This document shows positions 8,843 to 17,108 of a DNA stretch of 64,000 nt, piece after piece. This stretch comes from Cyclobacterium lianum. GTDB lineage: Bacteria > Bacteroidota > Bacteroidia > Cytophagales > Cyclobacteriaceae. Below the pieces are notes generated by a model. The model was not told where the DNA came from, ran no database searches, and saw only the letters and a list, made by a program, of their open reading frames with translations. The stretch spans positions 62,001 through 126,000 of the forward strand of contig NZ_FRCY01000012.1 in NCBI RefSeq assembly GCF_900143075.1. The letters run 5' to 3'. A program made the translations under genes and the position numbers. Each line of letters starts with the position of its first letter. Within the stretch, counting starts at the first letter, position 1.

Positions 8843-9335
8843 GTGTGTGCCTTGAATGGTGAATATAGGTCAAAAATTTGACCGTTCCAACGGGTGAAAA
8901 TCCCTAATTGCGGGGAAAACGTCCCGAAGCCAACCAAGCAAAGCCTGTTCTATCTTTTCACAGAGGAGGCCTGCGGTGAGAAGGCTAGCTTTGGGAATCT
9001 CGATCAATGTAGCAGAAACCGAAAATCCTGCCAACTATACCTCTTATTATTTTGGCCACTTCGTGTCAACGTTTTTCGCGGTCTACACGTTACGACATTT
9101 CTTGGCAGTTTACATATGTTCATACCCGTAACTCCCCCGCCCCTGACGTTATTGCGCAACAGGCATTCTTCAAAGAATCCCATTACAGCCTCTATAATCC
9201 AGATAGCTTCGCACAAATCCGTTACCAGAAATGCAAGCATCCTATTGATAGAACACAAGGTTTAATCGTTCATGGAACGTTAAACAGTTATCTAAACGAT
9301 TTCTTGTCGAACACCGGTGATGTTAGAGCCTCAAC
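8843..9335 (+). repeat. Repeat R5, full-length copy
   Basis: It starts GTGTGTGCCTTGAATGGTG and ends at about TTCTTGTCGAACACCGGTG. Near its end it contains the best-preserved form of a conserved small hairpin: GTTTAA, one unpaired T, CGTTC, loop ATG, GAACG, TTAAAC (9260-9285). The core TCCAGATAGCTTCGCACAA lies near 9199. It separates the IS-split gene from the nuclease gene. Confidence 0.85.
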
Positions 9336-9377
9336 TTGAGATAAATTACTCAGGTCAGGCTAGATTAGCACGCGTAA

Positions 9378-10343
9378 TTATTTGTCCATTCGTACGTAGG
9401 GATTTTTATCTATTATTGCTTTTTTAATCTTATCTCTCAGATATTGATTAAAGTCTATCTCATCCTCTATAATATTAACGAATTCTTCAAGTTCAAATAA
9501 AACAAGAAGGGCGTTTCCTTTTAATGCATCTTTAGCTGCTTCAATTCCAGATGGCGTATATCCAGATGCAGATATATAAATGCCATGAGCTCCAGTTCTA
9601 TGATAAATTCTCCCTAGATGAGCGAAAAGATCGTTACTTCCGATTGGGCTTTTCATCCATTTCATTTCAACTAAGTAGACTTGGTAGTCAATTTCAATTA
9701 TTGCATCAATTTGCTCTAGAATCCCCTCTCCGTTTTCACCAGTTCTCTTAAAATCTTCTTTTACTAAAATGTCGAATGTCTTGAAATAAAAATTCAGAAC
9801 TTTCTCTAAATGTTTTCCTCTTTTTTGAGCATTTGATTCTCCAAATAGAGAATAAAGGTCTTTTTTTATTCGGTCTTTTATTTCTTGTTTTTTTCTTATT
9901 TCATCAACTTTTTTCTGATATTCTTGTGCGCGTTTCTTTTGCTCGGTTTCCCGTTGTTGTTTCATTCGAGTGAATGAGTCTTTTACGTTAACCACTTTTT
10001 GAACTTCAGAAACTAATCCTATAGCTTTAAGTCTATCACTTTCCCAGCAATTTGAAAAAGACTCAAATTCAGTGACTCTTTTTATAATTTCTCGTCGTTC
10101 TCTTAAATGTGTTTCATTTTTCTCATTTATCCTTTCAAGGATCGTGCGAACAATGTAAAATTTATTAATTCTGTCTTTGTCCACACGTACTTTATTTGAT
10201 ATATCTGAAAATATGCTCTCATTTACTCCTGCTCCTTTAAAAAATAATAGAACAGATTCCTTTGACTTATTTAGCAAAGGGATTGTCTGAACCAATAATT
10301 CAAATAAATCAGGAGGATAATGAAAAATGTTATTGTCACCCAT
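9378..10343 (-). CDS. PD-(D/E)XK restriction-type endonuclease (Mrr-like)
   Basis: A 321 aa protein in two parts. Residues 1-120 are helical. Residues about 125-165 form a highly charged coiled coil (MKQQRETEQKKRAQEYQKK). The C-terminal part is a PD-(D/E)XK nuclease core: LEQIDAIIEI (D213) followed by YLVEMKW (E226-x-K228), with a preceding KRGKHLEKVLNFYF helix carrying the conserved Glu, and a downstream GAHGIYISASGYTPSG loop typical of Mrr-type catalytic domains that sense or cut modified DNA. No methyltransferase is adjacent, which fits a type IV-like, modification-dependent nuclease or an effector; the specificity cannot be read. It is the single gene between R5 and R6. Confidence 0.85.
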   Translation of the reverse strand: MGDNNIFHYPPDLFELLVQTIPLLNKSKESVLLFFKGAGVNESIFSDISNKVRVDKDRINKFYIVRTILERINEKNETHLRERREIIKRVTEFESFSNCWESDRLKAIGLVSEVQKVVNVKDSFTRMKQQRETEQKKRAQEYQKKVDEIRKKQEIKDRIKKDLYSLFGESNAQKRGKHLEKVLNFYFKTFDILVKEDFKRTGENGEGILEQIDAIIEIDYQVYLVEMKWMKSPIGSNDLFAHLGRIYHRTGAHGIYISASGYTPSGIEAAKDALKGNALLVLFELEEFVNIIEDEIDFNQYLRDKIKKAIIDKNPYVRMDK

Positions 10344-10380
10344 AGTTGAATTGTGTCTGTTTTATTTGCCCCAAAGTTTT

Positions 10381-10499
10381 AGCACATAGGGTTGTACCTC
10401 ACAAACTATCAGGTTGCACCATCCATTGTTTTGCTTACCCAAGTACGAATACTGTCGAACTTATCCAAGAGGGGGCGGTATGAGGCTATCATGCCTTAT
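10381..10499. repeat. Weak palindrome between nuclease gene and R6
   Basis: CACATAGGG near 10386 pairs with CCTTATGTG ending at about 10502, one mismatch, and the right arm runs into the first bases of R6. Position and arm spacing match the palindromes before R2, R5 and R7, but the inner arms are poorly conserved, so this one is tentative. Confidence 0.35.
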
Positions 10500-11190
10500 G
10501 TGTATCTTGAATGGTGAATATAGGTGAAAAAGTTGACCGTTCCAACGGTTGAAAGCATGTGCCGAAGCATTTCGGTAGTCTGTGCCAACTTCTATCGGTA
10601 AACCTAAGCACGGCGGTAACCCTGACTTTTCACTGGGGTGGTTTGCTGTGAGAGGGCCCAACGTTAAAAGAGTACTATGACGGAAGTGGGCCTATCCGCC
10701 ACATTATATGGCGGCATTTGCTTTCTCCATCTTTCCTGTACCCGCATTCCGTTTGGCCTGCTTTGCAACCTAATAATCCCGGGATTACTGGGAAAGGATG
10801 CCAACTTACCAAGTTCCGCTTAGATAATGGACGGGGTTAGGTCCTGCCTCTTTGCCGGGGGAATCGAAATCTATGTAGCAGGAACCGAAAAGCCTGCCAA
10901 CTGGACCTCTTACCGTTTTGTTCACAACGTGTCAACGTTTTTAGCTGTCTACATCTCACGACATCTGTTGCCAGTTCACCTATGTTGCCCATACCCATGA
11001 CTCCCCCGCACCTTAGGTTGGTGCGTAACAGGCATTCTTCTCAGAATCCCTTTACGGGCTATTTTGTCCGGATACCTTCGCACAATTCCGTTACCAGGAA
11101 TGCACGTATCCTATCGATGAAACATCAATCGTTCATGGACCGTTGAACAGTTATCTTGTCGAAAATCAGTTGTGGGTGAGTTGCTCAGGC
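10500..11190 (+). repeat. Repeat R6, long copy
   Basis: It starts GTGTATCTTGAATGGTGAA. It carries about 195 extra bases (about 10661-10855) between GAGAGGGCC and GGGGGAATCGAAATC; the insert ends with GGGGTTAGGTCCTGCC, also seen in R4, and starts at an AACGTTAAAAG motif, the same motif that lies at the 3' end of the other copies. The second half follows the core, with TCCGGATACCTTCGCACAA near 11067. This may be a tandem fusion of two partial repeats. Confidence 0.8.
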
Positions 11191-11226
11191 AGGTCTTTCT
11201 CTTACGGCCACACGATTAACAACTGA

Positions 11227-12714
11227 CTATTTCTCTTTCGGAATAAGTTGATCAAAATTATCGATAAGGGTTTTTGCTTCTTCAGGATATGCTTGATTCC
11301 AAACAGTTAGAAATGCCATCTTAACTAGGTCCTCAGGTAATAAGCCCAATTTCAATCCTACTTGTGAAAAGAGTAAATGAGGATCCATATTACTATTTTT
11401 AACTTCTTTTAATATCTTTTCAATTTTATCAGCATCATCGGGTTTTTTGTGTAAGGCAGCTGCCAGAATAATCTTGAATTCATTCATTTTTTCTAACACC
11501 GAATTAAAAATATATGTTTCTGGGGATTCACCTGGCAATCTATATATACGATTTTCAATATTTACATTTTGGCGAGAGTCACCATCAATGATACAAACAG
11601 ATGGCTTATCTGTAGTCGTTGGATTGATAGTATGATGATTATGCATTTTTATAGCATTCCCATCTCCACTTAATGGATGGATTTCAATTGTTTCCATTAC
11701 AATCCCATCCAAACTTCTAAGTATAGATTCAATCCACATTTTTGCGAAGGGGTCTTCTACAAAAATCACAAGACTTGCTTCAACCTCTCCTGATATAGCC
11801 CTTAAAGAATGTATGTTCAGCTTTCCTTGGAACAATTTACCAGTTATAGTCGCCCAAATTGCCATATCTGGAAGTGGCTTAAGTGCATCGTTTGAATGTG
11901 TTGTGAAAATTGTTTGAATTTTATTTCGAAAGGCTACATCAATTAGATATTCGACCATTTTAATAGTTGCAACGGGATGAAGACCATTTTCAATCTCTTC
12001 AATAAGAACGAGTGAATTTTCCGGAAGAGCCTCAATTTGAGACACCATCCTTATAATACTTGACTCTCCTGCTCCAAAATGGAATTCCGAAAACTGTTGA
12101 CCTGCTTCATTAGTCCCTGAAAGGAAGTCGATTTTTCCAGACGTAGTAAATCGAACATATTTAAATTGTGAAATGTCTTTACCAAGAATACGTCCAATGG
12201 CAGATCCTAAAATATTTGATATTGGGTGAATTACACTTGGATCGAACGTAATTTTGCTGTTAGCAAATCTATTGAATTCATTCTTTTCTATAGGTGGAAC
12301 AGTTCGAGATACTCCGAAATCTAGAACTTGTCTTTCGAGTGGATCACGATTCCATCTGAGTCGCCTATAATTTGCGGTTCTTCTTATCGAATCATTTTGA
12401 ACTTTAGTTCTATCAATCAATTCATACTGGATCTCCCAATTTGCCATGTCTAAATCAAAATTACCCCCGCGAGCAAAGTATTTTTTAGGTTGAATATGCT
12501 TATAGATAATTGCCGAGGATCCGATTATTGTTGTTTTTCCGCCACCATTTGTTCCAATTATTGCTGTTACTGGAAAATCGAAACTTATTGTTTGATTTTG
12601 AAGCCCTCTAACCCTGTTCAAAAAAACTTTACAAAGGTATTTTCCGTAGTTTCTATTACGAGCTTTTTCGATTAATGCTTGAATAGTGCTATCTCTTATT
12701 TCACTTTGGTACAT
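11227..12714 (-). CDS. OLD-type ATP-dependent nuclease (ABC ATPase plus Toprim)
   Basis: A 495 aa protein. The N-terminal ABC-type ATPase has Walker A GTNGGGKTT (residues 54-62), a signature-like FGAGESSIIRM near 215, Walker B LVLIEEIENGLHP near 240 and a TTHS switch histidine near 270. A Toprim domain follows: FVEDPFAKMW near 315 supplies the acidic residue and IIDGDS near 375 the DxD pair. This order is that of OLD-family (overcoming lysogenization defect) nucleases. No UvrD-like helicase follows, so it is not a Gabija pair; it looks like a stand-alone class 1 OLD protein. Phage-defence function is inferred from the family and from the array context. It is the single gene between R6 and R7. 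Confidence 0.85.
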   Translation of the reverse strand: MYQSEIRDSTIQALIEKARNRNYGKYLCKVFLNRVRGLQNQTISFDFPVTAIIGTNGGGKTTIIGSSAIIYKHIQPKKYFARGGNFDLDMANWEIQYELIDRTKVQNDSIRRTANYRRLRWNRDPLERQVLDFGVSRTVPPIEKNEFNRFANSKITFDPSVIHPISNILGSAIGRILGKDISQFKYVRFTTSGKIDFLSGTNEAGQQFSEFHFGAGESSIIRMVSQIEALPENSLVLIEEIENGLHPVATIKMVEYLIDVAFRNKIQTIFTTHSNDALKPLPDMAIWATITGKLFQGKLNIHSLRAISGEVEASLVIFVEDPFAKMWIESILRSLDGIVMETIEIHPLSGDGNAIKMHNHHTINPTTTDKPSVCIIDGDSRQNVNIENRIYRLPGESPETYIFNSVLEKMNEFKIILAAALHKKPDDADKIEKILKEVKNSNMDPHLLFSQVGLKLGLLPEDLVKMAFLTVWNQAYPEEAKTLIDNFDQLIPKEK

Positions 12715-12739
12715 GAGTTGTTCATTTTAAATACTGGTT

Positions 12740-12856
12740 GCTAACGGACATGGCTAAGAAACGTGGGCGTTTTGGAACTAAAGGTTTTAAACAAAGAATC
12801 AAGTTTTATTTAATGTGCTTTTTAACCTGTCAGCCCCCATGTTTTCCTAGCTTTAT
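12740..12856. repeat. Imperfect palindrome abutting R7, attC-like
   Basis: The left arm GCTAAGAAACGTGGGCG (about 12753-12769) pairs with CAGCCCCCATGTTTTCCTAGC (about 12831-12851) with a few mismatches; outside the left arm lies GCTAACGG, and outside the right arm TTTATGC leads straight into R7. On the minus strand it reads from GCATAAA to CCGTTAGC, similar in outline to integron attC sites, whose cleaved end is normally GTTRRRY. It sits about 25 bp upstream of the OLD-type gene. Confidence 0.6.
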
Positions 12857-13350
12857 GCTTGCCTTAATTGGTGAATATAGTCCAAAAAGTTGACCGTTCC
12901 AACGGGTGAAAACCTGTGCCGAAGCATTTCGTTAGTGCCGATCTTAATCGGTATCCCTAAGCGCAGGGGTAACCCTGACTTTTCACTGGGGAGGTCTGCA
13001 GTGAGAGCGCCAGCCGGGGGAATCGAAATCCATGTAGCAGAAACCGAAAAGCCTGCTGTCTATGCCCCTTACCATTTTGGTCACAACCTGCCACTGTATT
13101 TCGCTGTCTACACTTCACGACATTTATCAGCAGTTCACGTATGTTGATCATACCCATAACTTCCCGCACCTGACGTTACTATACAGCAGGCATTATTCTC
13201 AAAATACTGTCTTGTCTAGAAAGCTTCGCACAATTCCGTTACCAGAAATGCACGTATCCTATTGATGGAACACAAGGTTTAATCGTTTATGGAACGTTAA
13301 AAATTTTTCAAACAACTCCTTGTCGTACTACGGCGGTTTGAGAGCCTTTA
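12857..13350 (+). repeat. Repeat R7, full-length copy
   Basis: It begins CTTGCCTTAATTGGTGAATA and ends near CTTGTCGTACTACGGCGG. It contains a CCGAT-CTTA-ATCGG hairpin (about 12934) at the place where other copies have CCGAA-GCAT-TTCGG, meaning that the stem is conserved although the bases changed. The AACGTT motif reads GGAACGTTAAAAAT near 13290. It separates the OLD-type gene from the AAA ATPase gene. Confidence 0.85.
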
Positions 13351-13396
13351 GCTGCGCAAATTAGCTTAGTTAAAGGCTACCTCGATTGGGATTAAT

Positions 13397-14677
13397 TTAG
13401 TCGTTTTTCTCATGGATTGACTCTCTTTTTTTGATATAGACTTTTAGAATAGGATCAGAAAATCTTACATGCCTTTCATCTCTAGAGTATACCAATATTG
13501 GTTCTATTTTACCTTTTTCGGTTAGTTTATGCATGAAACTTGAGGGCTTCTCTATACCATATTCTCTTGCTTGACTATAAACTTCTTCAATTAAGATCTT
13601 GTTGTCGTCTGAAGATGCAAAAAGTCTTAATAATAGCTCTCTTTCTTGCGAGGTTCTGCATGCTTCAACATAGCGAAATTCCTGTGTTAATTGAATCTTT
13701 CCTTTAATCAATTTATCTTTCACCTCACAATACAACTCTTCGGTCACAACTTTAAGTTGTCGTTTGAATGCTAAAAGCAGACACTCTTTGCCAAGCAAGT
13801 GGACGAAGTAGGGAAAGCCTTCAGCTTCTTTAACCATGTCTTTTTTGACATCAGAATCAAACTTAATTTCTTTTCTAATCGAACTTTCTGCATGGTTAAT
13901 TATATCTAATAACTCCTTTATATTCATTGGTTTGACTAAAACACTGCTTATTTGTCTTCCAATTGATGCATGATCTTCAATTAAGTCTTCTGTGCTCTCA
14001 CCAATACCAATTATTCCGAATTTTACATACTTAGATGAACAGGTTTTTACAAGAGATGCAAATCCTCTTTTATCTTTTAAAATATCAAACTCGTCAATAA
14101 GAATAAGCAATCCTGTTTTTTTCTGGTTGTCCTTTTGAGTTGTGGAAAGTGCCTTTCTAAATTCCTGTACTAAATCGTCAGTTTGTATAGACTCAAAGGT
14201 GGTTTCATCTGAACCTTCAATACCTCCTTTAATACCCATAAATCCTCCTCCAATATTTGCTTTTCCACCTTCCTTAAAAGATTTGACTCTTTTATCTCCG
14301 TTTTTATTGTGTGAAAAAATGGATTCATTTTTATCATCACCTAAAAGAACTCTCTTGATAAGGGAAGTAATATCTAGAATGAATTCATCACATGAAACTA
14401 GGTGCACCATGTAATTGAAACCTTTCTTTGGTAATAGGTATTCAAGGCTTAATAATTTTGTAAGTGTTTTATCTCCCTCTGCAATTAATTTAATTTGTTT
14501 CGCAATCGATGATTTACCTATTCCTCGTAGACCAAAGATTGACAGAAAAGAGCTATCAGTGGTCAATCCAAGAACTAGAGATTCAATTTCCTCGTAACGT
14601 CCTACAAATTTTGTTGGATCACTTATTTCATGTGTTGGTGAGAAAGCGTCATTTATATCTGTAATATCTAATTTCAT
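13397..14677 (-). CDS. AAA ATPase, STAND/ORC-like NTP switch protein
   Basis: A 426 aa soluble protein. It opens with PTKFVGRYEEIESLV, the box that precedes the P-loop in ORC/Cdc6-like and STAND ATPases, followed by Walker A GLRGIGKSS (residues 49-57), Walker B LLILIDEFD near 205, and a sensor-type region (FGIIGIGES). The C-terminal third has a winged-helix feel (LIEEVYSQAREYGIEKPSSFMHKLTEKG) and could bind DNA or recognise a trigger. A glycine-rich insertion (GGKANIGGGFMGIKGG) lies near residue 150. No effector domain is fused or adjacent, so the output is unknown. It is the last gene of the array before the conjugative element. Confidence 0.8.
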   Translation of the reverse strand: MKLDITDINDAFSPTHEISDPTKFVGRYEEIESLVLGLTTDSSFLSIFGLRGIGKSSIAKQIKLIAEGDKTLTKLLSLEYLLPKKGFNYMVHLVSCDEFILDITSLIKRVLLGDDKNESIFSHNKNGDKRVKSFKEGGKANIGGGFMGIKGGIEGSDETTFESIQTDDLVQEFRKALSTTQKDNQKKTGLLILIDEFDILKDKRGFASLVKTCSSKYVKFGIIGIGESTEDLIEDHASIGRQISSVLVKPMNIKELLDIINHAESSIRKEIKFDSDVKKDMVKEAEGFPYFVHLLGKECLLLAFKRQLKVVTEELYCEVKDKLIKGKIQLTQEFRYVEACRTSQERELLLRLFASSDDNKILIEEVYSQAREYGIEKPSSFMHKLTEKGKIEPILVYSRDERHVRFSDPILKVYIKKRESIHEKND

Positions 14678-14820
14678 GTTTTTTTACTAAAGCCCAAGTC
14701 GTTTGTGGATGATTTTGTTGAGTGTTTAAGCACTAAAGTTAGCAAATACAAACTGAATAGAAAATCCGCTAGGATTTTCGTGTGTAAGCTTGCACTAGAA
14801 ATGAATTATACTCGGTGAAT

Positions 14821-14905
14821 GTGTCTTGAATGGTGAATGAAAAACCTGTGCCGACTTTTCTCGGTATCCATTTGGCGCGGGAGTCGTGTCCAGAAGCATT
14901 AGCAA
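14821..14905 (+). repeat. Repeat R8, truncated copy
   Basis: Only the first part is left: GTGTCTTGAATGGTGAATG, then a deletion that removes the first hairpin, then AAAAACCTGTGCCGACTTTT and TCGGTATCC. The core and end blocks are missing; from about 14905 the sequence is unrelated. The array is thus cut off here, about 200 bp before the putative oriT of the conjugative element. Confidence 0.7.
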
Positions 14906-15100
14906 GTTAACGGCGGTGGTGCTCATACTGTCATCAGAGCTAAGATAATACCGAACAATCTTTCTTTTAAAATCGTACAAATAGTGCTTTACAATTTTAA
15001 TGGTTTTTTGTTTTAAAACCACTCAAACAGTAAACCTATTTCAGGACAAAACAAACTTTTTAAACAACATAATTCAAATAGATGCATAAGCTTGCCTCCC

Positions 15101-15206
15101 CTTATACGTATACCTACGTATACCGCTAAAATATAGCTTTTTACGTATTTTATCCCATTTTTTTTCTCCTTCTCTTTGGATCAAACAAAACCTGGTAAGG
15201 ACCAGG
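15101..15206. other. Candidate origin of transfer (oriT) of the conjugative element
   Basis: The non-coding stretch upstream of the mobilization genes holds a perfect tandem direct repeat, TACGTATACC at 15105-15114 and 15115-15124, whose units are themselves palindromic around GTATAC, and a perfect hairpin CCTGGT-AAGG-ACCAGG at 15191-15206, only 13 bp before the MobC start. Repeats plus a hairpin next to relaxase genes are the usual make-up of an oriT. The nick site cannot be read from sequence alone. Confidence 0.45.
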
Positions 15207-15219
15207 CTGCCCGATACAT

Positions 15220-15600
15220 ATGAAGAATTCCCATGAAAACAGAACACATAAAATCACCTTCCGGCTGAATGATCAGGAAGTGAAATTCCTGGATGAATTC
15301 TCCAAAAGTGCGGGTATTTCCAGAAGCGATACGCTGAGGAACCTGATAAGGAAAATACAGGGAGATGCTTCCATTATCAAGACGGATAAATTGCTTCAAA
15401 CGCTGAATGAGCTGGCTGCAGAGCAGGGGAGGGTCAACAACAATATCAACCAGCTGGCCAAGCATGCCAATCAGTATTCCAGGGTGGAGGAGCTGGACCC
15501 GAAGGTATTTGTCCAATTCAACAGCCTACTTGCCCGGTACCTGGACTACCAGGAGGACATGAACCGGACGTTCAGGAAAATCTATAAATCCCTTAGCTGA
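15220..15600 (+). CDS. MobC-like relaxosome accessory protein
   Basis: A 126 aa protein. The N-terminal part KITFRLNDQEVKFLDEFSKSAGISRSDTLRNLI is a ribbon-helix-helix DNA-binding domain, and the C-terminal part contains GRVNNNINQLAKHAN, the hallmark of MobC/plasmid-mobilization relaxosome proteins (LxxxGxNLNQIAxxxN in other groups). In that family the protein binds oriT and helps the relaxase to open the strands. It is the first gene of the transfer operon; its stop codon overlaps the relaxase start (TGATG-type junction at 15598-15602), pointing to translational coupling. The putative oriT is directly upstream. Confidence 0.9.
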   Translation: MKNSHENRTHKITFRLNDQEVKFLDEFSKSAGISRSDTLRNLIRKIQGDASIIKTDKLLQTLNELAAEQGRVNNNINQLAKHANQYSRVEELDPKVFVQFNSLLARYLDYQEDMNRTFRKIYKSLS

Positions 15601-17102
15601 TGACCGTCAAAATCCTATCATCGACCAGTACCTTCAACGGGGTGTCCTACAACACCAACAAAACCCAGTCTGCCAAGGGAGAGCTGATGAAATTCCGGAA
15701 TTTCGGTTACCTGCAATCGGCCTCGAAAGTGACACCGGATGAAATGAAAACCTTTCTGAAAGTCCACGCCAACCGCAACACCCGGGTGAAAAACCAGCAG
15801 TTCCATGCCATGATCTCCTGTAAGGGCAGGGAATTTGACAAAAAAGAGCTTACTGACATGGCCGAAAAATGGCTGCATAAAATGGGTTATGGCAGCAATC
15901 CCTACCTGATTGTCTTCCACGGGGATACGAAAAATAACCATGTTCATATGGTCTCTTCGAGAATTGGAGCCGATGCCAAGAAAATCAACGACAGCATGGA
16001 AAGGATCCGGGCGCAAAAATGCATGTTGGAAATCAGGAATCGGAATCCGGAGAATGAATGCCACAAGGTGCTGGATAAGCTAAAATCCTTTTCCTTTTCC
16101 ACCATAAGCCAGGCCAAGCTATACCTGGAAACCCAGGGATATAGCCTCAATGAAAAAGAGGGCAAACTGGTCTTGTTCAAATTTGGCCTGTTGCAGGGGG
16201 AACTTTTGCTTAAGCAATTTAATACTAAAGCCAATTCCTATTCCCCGGACAAAGCAAGAATAAAGCAGCTACATGCTTTATGCGACAAATACAGAAAGGT
16301 ATACAACAGTGCCCCCGTCCCTGTATTCGAACCGTTAAAAGGCAACCGCCTGGGAAAACCAACCGGATACCGATCCGAAATGGCGGACTTTCTCAAAGAA
16401 AAATTCGGAGTGGAACTGATTTTTCACGGAAAGGATGGGAAAGCCCCCTATGGCTATACCATCATCGACCATAATAGAAAAATCATCTTGAAAGGCAGTG
16501 AAGTTTTTCCACTCAAAAACCTGACAAAGGAAGATACAAGGGATGCCGTTAAGGTCATCAATTTCGCTTTCCAAGTGGATAAAACAGCTTATGAAAACAT
16601 TACCGGGACTACGGATACCGTATTCCGGTTCAAACGCCTGCCCAGAGAATCCGCTTACCGGCTAAAATTACTTTCGGTTTTTGAAGGCCATCACCAGGTT
16701 CAGAAGGGTCTGGAAGAATACGGATTGCATCTACTGGTAAACGAAAAGCGCCTTTACTTGCTGGATGCCCGGGAGCGGTTTTTTATTAGCCTCGAATCCA
16801 TTCTTAGGAGCGGCGAATACAATCGCTTTGCCCGCCTCTGGAATGTTCCAGAGCGGATTGAAATAGAACAAAGCCCATTGACCAGAATCGGCGCAGCATC
16901 CAGAGCACTGGTGCCGGTACATCCGGAGAAAGAAATCCCTACTTCAGAATCCCAGGCAAATGATCAGGTCGAACCTGACCGGGAGACAGCAAACCCGATC
17001 TCCAACATCAACCTGGACATCCATCAAGATGTGGACGATGAGGCCTTGCATGGCAGGAAAAGGAACAAAGAGAAAGACAACAAAAAAAGAAGCATCAGAT
17101 AA
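15600..17102 (+). CDS. Relaxase / mobilization nuclease
   Basis: A 500 aa protein with the relaxase domain in the first 250 residues. The three-histidine motif appears as FHGDTKNNHVHMVSSR (residues about 105-120), the metal-binding site of MOB relaxases that nick oriT and carry the strand covalently into the recipient; the nicking tyrosine is probably the one in GVSYNTNK (near residue 17). The second half is less conserved and ends in a low-complexity charged tail (GRKRNKEKDNKKRSIR). It follows the MobC-like gene with coupled translation and precedes the ParA-like gene by 6 bp, as in Bacteroides conjugative transposons. Confidence 0.9.
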   Translation: MTVKILSSTSTFNGVSYNTNKTQSAKGELMKFRNFGYLQSASKVTPDEMKTFLKVHANRNTRVKNQQFHAMISCKGREFDKKELTDMAEKWLHKMGYGSNPYLIVFHGDTKNNHVHMVSSRIGADAKKINDSMERIRAQKCMLEIRNRNPENECHKVLDKLKSFSFSTISQAKLYLETQGYSLNEKEGKLVLFKFGLLQGELLLKQFNTKANSYSPDKARIKQLHALCDKYRKVYNSAPVPVFEPLKGNRLGKPTGYRSEMADFLKEKFGVELIFHGKDGKAPYGYTIIDHNRKIILKGSEVFPLKNLTKEDTRDAVKVINFAFQVDKTAYENITGTTDTVFRFKRLPRESAYRLKLLSVFEGHHQVQKGLEEYGLHLLVNEKRLYLLDARERFFISLESILRSGEYNRFARLWNVPERIEIEQSPLTRIGAASRALVPVHPEKEIPTSESQANDQVEPDRETANPISNINLDIHQDVDDEALHGRKRNKEKDNKKRSIR

Positions 17103-17108
17103 AAACCA

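Noticed and set aside
11227..12714. Gabija system
   Set aside because: GajA-like domain order is present, but no GajB/UvrD helicase gene follows; the next genes are separated by R copies.
5009..13265. Similar 66-115 codon plus-strand frames in R3, R4, R5 and others (SLSTRHDIYQQF-type)
   Set aside because: The frame is shifted or stopped in R2 and R7, there is no common start, and conservation is the same in all codon positions as far as can be seen by eye. I regard them as chance frames in a non-coding repeat.
3281..13350. R copies as group II introns (they begin GTGTG and contain many stems)
   Set aside because: No reverse transcriptase frame is present in any copy, no domain V-like catalytic hairpin could be found, and the cargo genes lie outside the copies on the opposite strand. 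A covariance-model search for group II intron domains would settle it.
705..14905. Classical integron
   Set aside because: No integrase gene or attI is in view, spacers are several times longer than attC sites, and core triplets are imperfect. Kept only as an analogy.
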